Shown here in pieces: positions 1 to 4,667 of a DNA stretch of 5,089 nucleotides. The stretch is taken from the NCBI GenBank assembly GCA_005881295.1, contig VBHS01000434.1, positions 1 to 5,089 of the forward strand. Reading direction: 5' to 3'. A program made the position numbers and the translations under genes. The notes under the pieces were generated by a model. The model saw only the letters and a program-made list of their open reading frames with translations, was not told where the DNA came from and did not search any database. Positions within the stretch are counted from its first letter, which is position 1. Every line of letters begins with the position of its first letter. The DNA comes from Chloroflexota bacterium (GTDB lineage Bacteria; Chloroflexota; Ktedonobacteria; Ktedonobacterales; Ktedonobacteraceae).

Positions 1-30
1 CCCCATCGCCCGGAACTCTTCGCGGCGCAT
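1..30 (-). CDS. Possible 5' end of a gene leaving the window (very weak)
   Basis: Reading the minus strand from an ATG at 30 gives MRREEFRAMG before the window ends. The frame is open, and the peptide resembles the N-terminal start of group II PLP-dependent decarboxylases, which often begin with an EEFR-x-x-G stretch. It would lie about 20 bases downstream of the Ser-rich gene on the same strand. No good ribosome binding site precedes the ATG, and ten codons cannot establish a gene. The decarboxylase idea is only a resemblance. Confidence 0.2.
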   Translation of the reverse strand, partial: MRREEFRAMG

Positions 31-49
31 ACCAGCAGGAGTGCTATAG

Positions 50-571
50 TCAGGAGGTGCTGGTTCCGGTGACGGGTTTTGACGAAGAGCTGCTTGTTGA
101 AGAGCTGCTTGTTGAAGAGTTGCTTGACGAAGATTTGCTTGTTGAAGAGTTGCTTGACGATGAGCTACTTGTTCCACTGGTATTTCCTCCTTGCTGTTTT
201 AAGAAATTATTGCTATTTTTAGATGATGAACTTGATGTCGAGTTCGTCTTGGAAGATCCCGACGAGATCTGACTGGCGGTAGTACCAACCTGGTGAAATG
301 CGACCAGTCCGCCGAACGTGCCGAAGCTCACGATCGAGGCAACAACGAGCCATCTCTTCAAGGTCCTGACTAAGGCCAGCGCTCGCGTCTTGGGCATCTT
401 CTCCGCTGCTCTGGGCTTCTGACCCACACCGCGCTGCTGCAGCCCTCTATTCCGTGGTCGTGGGAGCTCTTGCCGGATGCCCTGTGGCGTGACAAGCCCG
501 CCTTCATAGTGCTGGTTCTGTGGTGGTCTCCACGAAGCGCGTGTATCATAATCAATTAGATTCGTTTCCAT
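50..571 (-). CDS. Small single-pass membrane protein with Ser/Thr/Asn-rich C-terminal tail
   Basis: The protein is 173 aa if it starts at the ATG at 571, which has GGAG 8-11 bases upstream. A TTG four codons earlier is also open but would lie inside that ribosome binding site. Residues 1-73 are polar and basic, with Pro, Arg and Gln common, ending in KTRALALVRTLKR. Residues about 74-94 form one hydrophobic helix (LVVASIVSFGTFGGLVAF). From about residue 97 the chain is a low-complexity tail of Ser with Thr, Asn, Lys and Gly. Basic residues before the helix predict the N-terminus inside and the tail outside the cell. Ser-rich tails like this often act as flexible or glycosylated stalks in Gram-positive-type envelopes, but that is inference. 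The end of the tail is encoded by 15-bp tandem repeats. The gene is divergent from the yceI-like gene and may share its control region. I do not recognise the family; function unknown. Confidence 0.75.
   Translation of the reverse strand: METNLIDYDTRASWRPPQNQHYEGGLVTPQGIRQELPRPRNRGLQQRGVGQKPRAAEKMPKTRALALVRTLKRWLVVASIVSFGTFGGLVAFHQVGTTASQISSGSSKTNSTSSSSSKNSNNFLKQQGGNTSGTSSSSSSNSSTSKSSSSNSSTSSSSTSSSSSKPVTGTSTS
84..173 (-). repeat. Six tandem 15-bp units encoding a Ser-rich pentapeptide
   Basis: Six consecutive 15-bp units lie at 84-98, 99-113, 114-128, 129-143, 144-158 and 159-173. Plus-strand consensus is GAAGAGCTGCTTGTT. The first two are identical; the others differ at one to four positions, mostly in the last three bases (GTT or GAC). 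On the coding minus strand each unit gives a pentapeptide such as S-T-S-S-S or S-S-N-S-S in the tail of the membrane protein. The unit length is a multiple of three, so copy-number changes would lengthen or shorten the tail without shifting frame. Confidence 0.85.
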
Positions 572-654
572 TGTTATCTCCAATTATTCAACCAGATTTC
601 TTTATTTCCTGTTTCAAGCGTACAACAGATCTATTGGCATTCCATTGGAAACAG

Positions 655-670
655 ATGAGAAACCTCTCAT
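655..670. promoter_or_regulatory. Operator-like palindrome, copy 1
   Basis: ATGAGA-AACC-TCTCAT has perfect 6-bp arms and lies 84 bases upstream of the ATG of the minus-strand gene, a fitting place for control of that gene. A CATTGGAA box begins 12 bases to its left (643-650), as it also does at copy 2. The binding protein is unknown. Confidence 0.5.
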
Positions 671-878
671 GACACTGATGTTATTTCGTACAGCTGACCA
701 GAGCCGCCGAATCCGGCAGAACCGCTGCTCGAACTTGATTGCCATTGGCTCAAAGTAGTGTGTGACCTCTAAGAGACCATATGATAGAGCATGAAAGCTC
801 CGTCGTTATCTTTCTTCTCTTCCAGCAACAAATGATCCCAAAACGACCACGTTGCATTGGTTAGGGTAACAGGGGACG

Positions 879-980
879 ATGAGAGGGACATTGGAAGGAA
901 ATGAGGAATTTCTCATGCCTGCTCCGCACAACGCTCTGCCCGATGAGAAATTTCACATCCATCTCCAATCTATTTCTCAT
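879..980. promoter_or_regulatory. Cluster of operator-like palindromes upstream of the yceI-like gene
   Basis: Two full copies, ATGAGGAATTTCTCAT (901-916) and ATGAGAAATTTCACAT (943-958), are each palindromic except for one mismatched base pair. They are flanked by a left half-site ATGAGA (879-884) and a right half-site ATTTCTCAT (972-980). Placing all four on the same 16-bp frame gives starts at 879, 901, 943 and 965, spacings of 22, 42 and 22 bp. These are close to two, four and two helical turns, so bound proteins would sit on one face of the DNA. The last half-site overlaps the expected -35 region of the proposed promoter, consistent with repression or close-contact activation. The motif matches no regulator I can name. 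Confidence 0.5.
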
Positions 981-1001
981 CTTGTTTCCTTACTATAGAA
1001 T
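971..1001 (+). promoter_or_regulatory. Possible promoter of the yceI-like gene
   Basis: TATAGA (994-999) and the overlapping TAGAAT (996-1001) are candidate -10 hexamers about 115 bases upstream of the start codon. The corresponding -35 position (about 971-978) falls in the TATTTCTC of the last half-operator and matches the consensus poorly. A weak -35 overlapping an operator fits a regulated promoter, but this is tentative. A second candidate -10, TATAAA at 1034-1039, has no -35 at the proper distance. Confidence 0.3.
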
Positions 1002-1105
1002 TAGCGCAAGGAGCAGAATCCGCGACACATTCCTATAAACGACAAACATGCCTTACATGCACGAGAAGAGTATCAGGGCTATATCCAGATATTCTCACTA
1101 TTTCC

Positions 1106-1113
1106 AGGGAGGA
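1106..1113 (+). promoter_or_regulatory. Ribosome binding site that fixes the yceI-like start
   Basis: AGGGAGGA ends 3 bases before the ATG at 1117. The in-frame ATG at 1048 has no purine-rich stretch before it, so 1117 is the preferred start. It also places the membrane helix right at the N-terminus. Confidence 0.7.
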
Positions 1114-1116
1114 ACT

Positions 1117-1815
1117 ATGAAGAAACGTTACATCCTGCTGGCCGGAACCGGCCTTGCCCTCGTCATTATCGTTGCTGGTCTGCTGTACTCAGCACACTTC
1201 GCCAGCACCGTCAGCCAGCCCCATACTGCGCAAGGAGTCGCAACGGCCACCGGAACGCCCATTCCATCAACCGGTCTGCAGGTATTTCAGATCGTGCCTG
1301 CCCAGACCACAGCAACCTATAGCGTGTACGAAAATCTGGTCTTTCAAAATAAACCGAATAATGATGCGATTGGCTCGACGCACTCAGTCCAGGGCAGTTT
1401 CCGCGTACGGACAGGCGCATCGCCCCTCGTCGCAGCTATGAATATTACAGTCGACTTAAGAACGTTGCAAACCGATGCAGAGAGGCGTGATAACTACGTA
1501 CGACAACACGCCCTGGAAACAGACTCCTATCCTTATGCGACGTTCATCTCTGTCAGCACGCAAGGCTTACCGGCGAGCTATACTGACGGGCAAACCGTTC
1601 ATTTTCAACTGACAGGTAACCTGGCGATGCACGGCAAAACCAATAAAGAGGTATTTGACGTTCAGGGAAAGGTAGTGGGCAAGACCATAACGGGAACGGC
1701 AACCAGCACCATATACATGACGGACTTCGGGATCCAGCCGCCAAACCTCGCAAACATCGCTATCGCACAAAATAAGGTGCTCATCACCCTCACCTTCACA
1801 GCGAAGGAGGCATGA
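1117..1815 (+). CDS. YceI-like family protein, membrane-anchored or secreted
   Basis: The protein is 232 aa from the ATG at 1117. Residues 1-4 (MKKR) are basic and 5-24 form a hydrophobic helix, giving a signal anchor or signal peptide without a lipoprotein Cys. A Thr/Pro/Ala linker runs to about 54. Residues about 55-229 are a YceI-like domain: the opening FQIVPAQTTATYSV strand, G-SF-V strands near 93-98, VDLRTLQTD (112-120), RRDNYVR (123-129), SYPYATF (137-143), TGNLAMHGKTNKEV (166-179) and a closing ITLTFTA strand. YceI domains are extracytoplasmic lipocalin-like beta barrels that bind polyprenoid or other amphiphilic ligands; some members respond to high pH or acid stress. That role is known for the family, not shown here. 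The domain is full length. The upstream palindrome array implies regulated expression. No clear terminator follows the gene. The family call is firm; the ligand is unknown. Confidence 0.88.
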   Translation: MKKRYILLAGTGLALVIIVAGLLYSAHFASTVSQPHTAQGVATATGTPIPSTGLQVFQIVPAQTTATYSVYENLVFQNKPNNDAIGSTHSVQGSFRVRTGASPLVAAMNITVDLRTLQTDAERRDNYVRQHALETDSYPYATFISVSTQGLPASYTDGQTVHFQLTGNLAMHGKTNKEVFDVQGKVVGKTITGTATSTIYMTDFGIQPPNLANIAIAQNKVLITLTFTAKEA

Positions 1816-1825
1816 AAACATCCTC

Positions 1826-1835
1826 CGAATATTCG
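1826..1835. other. Perfect 10-bp palindrome CGAATATTCG
   Basis: This palindrome lies 10 bases past the yceI-like stop and about 43 bases upstream of the proposed -10 of the HEAT-like gene. No T-run follows, so it is not an intrinsic terminator. It could be a binding site or chance. Confidence 0.25.
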
Positions 1836-1874
1836 CGTAAATTACCACAGGGGGAAACATCACCTGGAAACTTG

Positions 1875-1883
1875 TGATAAAAT
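1875..1883 (+). promoter_or_regulatory. Possible extended -10 promoter of the HEAT-like gene
   Basis: TGATAAAAT combines the TGn extension with TAAAAT, a five-of-six match to TATAAT. No good -35 is present 17 bases upstream, which extended -10 promoters can tolerate. Transcription from here would give a leader of roughly 78 bases before the ATG at 1968. Confidence 0.4.
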
Positions 1884-1967
1884 GTGGTTATGCTCTGCTT
1901 GCCCTGGCAGACAGAGAAGAACAAAATAAGTTGCCATAGTCACTTTTGATGCAAGGAACGTATAACT

Positions 1968-2774
1968 ATGCACAGTACTCACAGTACGTTATCATCCCTC
2001 GTAGAAAGAGCTTTGACGGGCAACCAACGCCCCCTGGAATTTTACCTGCGTGATCAGAGTCGCCTGCCCGGACCACGTGCCAACCTGGAACTGGTCGATG
2101 ATGTGAGTGACCTCTTCGCAGAGCTTGTAAAAGAACAACCCGACAAAGTACGCTCATTGTTGAACTACTTTATCAGTGATGACTATAAAAAAGTAGTAAG
2201 TAATACCCCCGCCGAATTTGTTGTGCTTTCTGGAGTCGTGGCGTTTGGTGCCTGTGCCGCTGCCTTACCGAAATGGCGCAGTGAAGTCTTTGAATTGCTG
2301 GATCAGTTTGCCAGTAGTACCTGCTGGCGCGTTCGCCAGGGGGTAGAAAGAGCCTTTCAACGATTACTGATCGCTGCGCCTCAGGAAACCATTAACTATC
2401 TCGCTATTATGGCTGCTCGAGGCAACTACTATCAACAGCGCGCCTCTATCGCCGCCATTGCCGAGCCTTCGCTCCTTTTCTCTTCCGAAACCCAGCAGGC
2501 TGGCTTATCTATCCTCACTATCATCCTGGAACGCTTGCACTCGGCGCCCGCTTTTGATCGTAAACGCGAAGATTTTCGTGTGCTGCGCCAGACGCTAGGG
2601 TACGCTGTCAGTGTCATCACTGCCGCTGCCCCTGAACGAGGTTTCGCACTCATGCGCACCTGCGCAACCTGGGGCGATACAGACGTTGTCTGGATATTGC
2701 GCGAAAACCTCAAGAAGAAGCGTCTTGCCAGGTTTGTGGAGTACACAGCCGAGCTATCTGAACTTTTGGCGTAA
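1968..2774 (+). CDS. HEAT-like helical repeat protein, conserved hypothetical
   Basis: The 268-aa protein has no signal peptide and is predicted to be cytoplasmic. AAGGA lies about 10 bases before the ATG, a rather long spacing. The sequence is almost wholly alpha-helical. Features are an N-terminal helix ending in a conserved-looking LPGPRANLEL stretch (33-42), helix pairs at about 44-70 and 83-116, a HEAT/AlkD-like repeat CWRVRQGVERAFQRLL (119-134) followed by INYLAIMAARGNYYQQRASIA (142-162), and a C-terminal repeat WGDTDVVWILRENLKKKRL (235-253). W-R-V-R-x-x-V and W-x-x-x-D-x-x-V-x-W are typical of HEAT and DNA-alkylation-repeat solenoids, which bind proteins or, in AlkC/AlkD, damaged DNA. 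I recall uncharacterised actinobacterial and Chloroflexota proteins with a similar LPGPR-x-NL motif. I see no basis for a glycosylase call. Likely monocistronic: own promoter candidate upstream and strong terminator downstream. Function unknown. Confidence 0.85.
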   Translation: MHSTHSTLSSLVERALTGNQRPLEFYLRDQSRLPGPRANLELVDDVSDLFAELVKEQPDKVRSLLNYFISDDYKKVVSNTPAEFVVLSGVVAFGACAAALPKWRSEVFELLDQFASSTCWRVRQGVERAFQRLLIAAPQETINYLAIMAARGNYYQQRASIAAIAEPSLLFSSETQQAGLSILTIILERLHSAPAFDRKREDFRVLRQTLGYAVSVITAAAPERGFALMRTCATWGDTDVVWILRENLKKKRLARFVEYTAELSELLA

Positions 2775-2843
2775 ATCAATTCGCAAAAATTGGTTGAACG
2801 TGGTAAACTATTAGCTGAAATTATATCGATTGCTCAATAGAAG

Positions 2844-2884
2844 TACTCCTCCATGGATCCTTTACCCCGTGGCGGAGTATTTTT
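2844..2884 (+). terminator. Rho-independent terminator after the HEAT-like gene
   Basis: TACTCCTCCATGG (2844-2856) pairs with CCGTGGCGGAGTA (2867-2879). Of 13 pairs, 11 are Watson-Crick, one is a T-G wobble and one is a T-C mismatch. The 10-base loop is followed at once by TTTTT (2880-2884). This is a canonical intrinsic terminator about 70 bases past the stop codon, and it separates the gene from efp. Confidence 0.9.
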
Positions 2885-2915
2885 CGGAACCCTGGCGTTC
2901 GATTTGAACCAGAAA

Positions 2916-2942
2916 CAGGAGAAATGGTCAAACCTTCTCCTG
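2916..2942 (+). promoter_or_regulatory. Leader hairpin upstream of efp
   Basis: CAGGAGAA (2916-2923) and TTCTCCTG (2935-2942) form a perfect 8-bp stem around an 11-base loop. No T-run follows, so it is not a plain terminator. It lies 25 bases before the efp start. A mini-ORF of eight codons (MVKPSPAV, ATG at 2924, TAG at 2948-2950) begins in the loop, so its translation would open the hairpin. Whether this controls efp is unknown. Confidence 0.45.
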
Positions 2943-2967
2943 CTGTATAGAGAGGAAAGTGATACTT

Positions 2968-3534
2968 TTGGCTGCAACAACAACCGCAGATTTTCGTAAT
3001 GGCATGGTAATCCGCTATAACGGCGAGCTATACACAGTCGTCGAATTCCATCACGTTAGCCCTGGAAACTGGCGTGCCTTCGTTCGTGTCCGCCTGAAAA
3101 ATCTCAGGAGCGGGCGCATCTTAGAGCAGCGCTTCCGCGCCGGTGAAGAGATCGACGAGGTGCGCGTCGAACATCAAAACTGGCAGTTTCTCTATGTCGA
3201 CGGCGACGACTATATCTTTATGAATACCGAAACCTTCGACCAGCAGCCGGTACCGAAAGAGATGCTCGGCGATGCCGTAAAATTTCTCAAAGAGCAGGAT
3301 ATCGTAGAATTGCTGGTAGACGGTGAGAACATCGTTTCCGTGGAAATACCGAACTTCCTTGAGTTAAAAGTAGAAAGTGCCGAACCTGGCGTTCGTGGTG
3401 ATACAGCCAACAACGTGACTAAGCCGGCCACACTTGAGACCGGCGCTGTCATCAACGTCCCCCTGTTCGTGAACCCTGGCGATAGAATCCGCCTCGATAC
3501 CCGTACAGGTCAGTACGTTGAACGCGTGAAGTAA
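2968..3534 (+). CDS. efp: Translation elongation factor P with Asn at the tip position
   Basis: EF-P binds between the ribosomal P and E sites and restores peptide bond formation on ribosomes stalled at consecutive prolines. From the TTG at 2968 the protein is 188 aa, the usual family length. A GTG at 2959 (191 aa) is in frame, but AGAGGAAA abuts it, so the TTG is favoured. All three domains are present: the N-terminal KOW-like domain (FRNGMVIRYNGELYTVVEF, 9-27), the central OB domain, and the C-terminal OB domain with the family signature running from K152 (KPATLETG, NVPLF, NPGDRIRLDTRTGQYVER). The domain I loop reads PGNWRAF at 32-38, so residue 34, Lys in E. coli and Arg in some others, is Asn. 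EpmA-type beta-lysylation and EarP-type rhamnosylation are therefore ruled out at that residue; no modification gene is in the window. The gene stands alone, convergent with dgkA. Confidence 0.97.
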   Translation: MAATTTADFRNGMVIRYNGELYTVVEFHHVSPGNWRAFVRVRLKNLRSGRILEQRFRAGEEIDEVRVEHQNWQFLYVDGDDYIFMNTETFDQQPVPKEMLGDAVKFLKEQDIVELLVDGENIVSVEIPNFLELKVESAEPGVRGDTANNVTKPATLETGAVINVPLFVNPGDRIRLDTRTGQYVERVK

Positions 3535-3599
3535 TCTCACCATATCTGGCGAGGATGTGAGTAAGCCATCAACTCTAGTTGCCTACCCACACCCTCTCT
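3535..3599. other. Short convergent gap between efp and dgkA
   Basis: The 65-base gap holds two small hairpins: CTCAC (3536-3540) with GTGAG (3557-3561), and CAACT (3570-3574) with AGTTG (3577-3581). Neither is followed by a T-run on either strand, so I do not call an intrinsic terminator for either gene. Confidence 0.3.
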
Positions 3600-4004
3600 T
3601 CACCTGTACATTAGTGCCCAAATGTGTGGTCCTAACACAAATAGGCCGATGACCACCGACAACATGGCACTCAATAAAACAGCCCCTGCTGCCACATCTT
3701 TCGCGACTTTCGCTAGCGGGTGATATTCAGGGGAAGCCAGGTCCACACACAACTCGATAACCGTGTTAAACATCTCCGCTATAAATACACTGGTGATCGC
3801 CACAAAAATCATCGCAAACTCAACCGCAGAGATACGCAGCACGATCCCCATGATAATCGCAAGACAGGCAATCACTACTTGCACCCTTACGTTGCGCTGG
3901 GTTCTCAGCGCATACCACAGACCACTAAAAGCATAGTGAAATCCAGCAACAAAGTTCGACCATTCTGTTTTCTGCGCTCCCCGTGGATATTTCGGTTGGC
4001 TCAT
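3600..4004 (-). CDS. dgkA: DgkA-family diacylglycerol/undecaprenol kinase
   Basis: This is a 134-aa integral membrane protein of the prokaryotic diacylglycerol kinase family, which phosphorylates diacylglycerol in proteobacteria and mainly undecaprenol in Gram-positives, feeding cell-wall lipid carrier recycling. An amphipathic N-terminal segment (about 15-40) is followed by three membrane helices, about 42-58, 61-80 and 105-126. The catalytic core is AEMFNTVIE (76-84) followed by SPEYHPLAKVAKDVAAGAV. It supplies E77, N80, E84, K102 and D103, matching E69, N72, E76, K94 and D95 of E. coli DgkA. The N-terminal motif reads RTQRNVRVQ (34-42), where Gram-positive homologues have TERN; the Glu equal to E. 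coli E28 is Gln36. The pattern is closer to B. subtilis DgkA (undecaprenol kinase), so that substrate is my guess. The start is 5 bases past the ybeY stop, and the weak ribosome binding site lies in the ybeY 3' end, implying translational coupling. Confidence 0.93.
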   Translation of the reverse strand: MSQPKYPRGAQKTEWSNFVAGFHYAFSGLWYALRTQRNVRVQVVIACLAIIMGIVLRISAVEFAMIFVAITSVFIAEMFNTVIELCVDLASPEYHPLAKVAKDVAAGAVLLSAMLSVVIGLFVLGPHIWALMYR

Positions 4005-4009
4005 CGTTG

Positions 4010-4588
4010 CTATGCTTTCCGCCCCACTGACTGCAGCACAGACCGCTGTAGCGCGACCATTCTCTGATACCCTGCCTCGTTCTGATCATCGTATCCCACA
4101 AGATGCAGCACGCCGTGAGCAAGCAGATAGAGGAGTTCATAAGATGGCGCATGACCCGCAGCGTTGGCTTGATGCAGCACTGTCGGCCAGGAGATCACGA
4201 CATCGCCCAGATTGGTGATCACTCCAGGAGGAGTAACAAATGCGGGTCTGTTCTCCTCGATGGTCTCCTGTTTTTCTCCCTCGCCTTCATCGTTCTTCGT
4301 CCATAATTCATCTGCTGGAGCCTTGACCAGGGGTTCCTCAAGCAAAGGAAACGAGAGAACGTCGGTTGGCTTGTCCTGCTGGCGATACTGTTTATTCAGA
4401 TCCCGTATACCTTCTTCATCGGTAATTAGCAGCGTAAGCATTACCTGCTGGGTAATACCAGCAGCAAACAGCGTGTTTTCGACCACCTGGTCCAATTCAA
4501 GCGTATTCAGCATCTCCTGGATAGCCGCATTTTGTTCGTCATCACCGGCGTTAATGTAGAGCTCGATCTCAGGATGTTGTCTATTCAT
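4010..4588 (-). CDS. ybeY: YbeY endoribonuclease / rRNA maturation factor
   Basis: YbeY is a zinc metalloenzyme needed for 16S rRNA 3'-end maturation and 70S ribosome quality control. This protein is 192 aa, against about 150-165 usually. Conserved segments are LTLLITDEEGIRDLNKQYR (51-69, with the conserved Arg69), DKPTDVLSFP (72-81), LGDVVIS (127-133) and AHGVLHLVGYDD (157-168). The canonical motif is H-x3-H-x5-H; here it is H158, H162 and D168, so the third zinc ligand is Asp. About 45 residues lie between LSFP and LGD, and part of this (about 92-113) is strongly acidic; E. coli has about 14 there, which explains the extra length. AGAGG lies 8 bases upstream of the ATG at 4588. The gene is followed within 5 bases by dgkA and preceded by a UPF0104-like gene. 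The family call is secure despite the ligand change. Confidence 0.94.
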   Translation of the reverse strand: MNRQHPEIELYINAGDDEQNAAIQEMLNTLELDQVVENTLFAAGITQQVMLTLLITDEEGIRDLNKQYRQQDKPTDVLSFPLLEEPLVKAPADELWTKNDEGEGEKQETIEENRPAFVTPPGVITNLGDVVISWPTVLHQANAAGHAPSYELLYLLAHGVLHLVGYDDQNEAGYQRMVALQRSVLQSVGRKA

Positions 4589-4624
4589 ACCCTAAGCCTC
4601 TCATCAATTATTTCAGACAATAGA

Positions 4625-4660
4625 GTACCCACAAGGGATATCATCTCTCCTTGTGGGTAC
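4625..4660 (-). terminator. Perfect 12-bp inverted repeat between the UPF0104-like gene and ybeY
   Basis: GTACCCACAAGG (4625-4636) and CCTTGTGGGTAC (4649-4660) form an uninterrupted 12-bp stem with a 12-base loop. It starts 7 bases past the stop codon of the upstream minus-strand gene. On that strand the next bases are TCTATTGTCT, T-rich but not a clean run, so it may be a weak or partial terminator, or an RNA processing or stability element. It could lower or separate ybeY-dgkA expression relative to the upstream gene. Confidence 0.6.
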
Positions 4661-4667
4661 CCGAATG

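Larger units (their letters stand above)
572..1116. other. Divergent intergenic region with operator-like repeats
   Basis: This roughly 540-base gap separates the minus-strand Ser-rich protein gene from the plus-strand yceI-like gene. I see no convincing gene in it. It carries 16-bp palindromes related to ATGAGAAATTTCTCAT at 655-670, 901-916 and 943-958, half copies at 879-884 and 972-980, five ATTGG pentamers on the plus strand between 633 and 894, and a palindrome TTCCATTGGAA at 640-650. The length and repeat density suggest a regulated divergent promoter region. Confidence 0.6.

Noticed and set aside
84..173. Short regular repeats considered as a CRISPR array
   Set aside because: The units are 15 bp, directly abutting with no spacers, and in frame within a protein gene.
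57..272. Plus-strand open frame of acidic Leu-rich pentads with AGGAG before a GTG
   Set aside because: It is the antisense of the Ser-rich tail repeats; the minus-strand gene has a proper start, a membrane helix and a sensible topology. The AGGAG directly abuts the GTG, leaving no spacer.
1048..1116. Upstream in-frame ATG giving a 23-residue extension of the yceI-like protein
   Set aside because: It has no ribosome binding site and would bury the signal anchor behind a polar stretch, whereas the ATG at 1117 has AGGGAGGA close before it.
2959..2967. GTG start for efp three codons upstream
   Set aside because: The ribosome binding site directly abuts this GTG; the TTG at 2968 has more room and gives family-typical length and numbering. 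The choice is not certain.
2886..3482. Recurring GAACC(C)TGGCG strings at about 2887, 3382 and 3472
   Set aside because: Two copies lie in efp codons for EPGV and NPGD and the third in its leader; spacing is irregular and there is no wider similarity, so shared codon use or chance explains them.
4012..4559. Plus-strand open frames opposite ybeY and dgkA
   Set aside because: They are antisense shadows of well-conserved genes and encode no recognisable protein.
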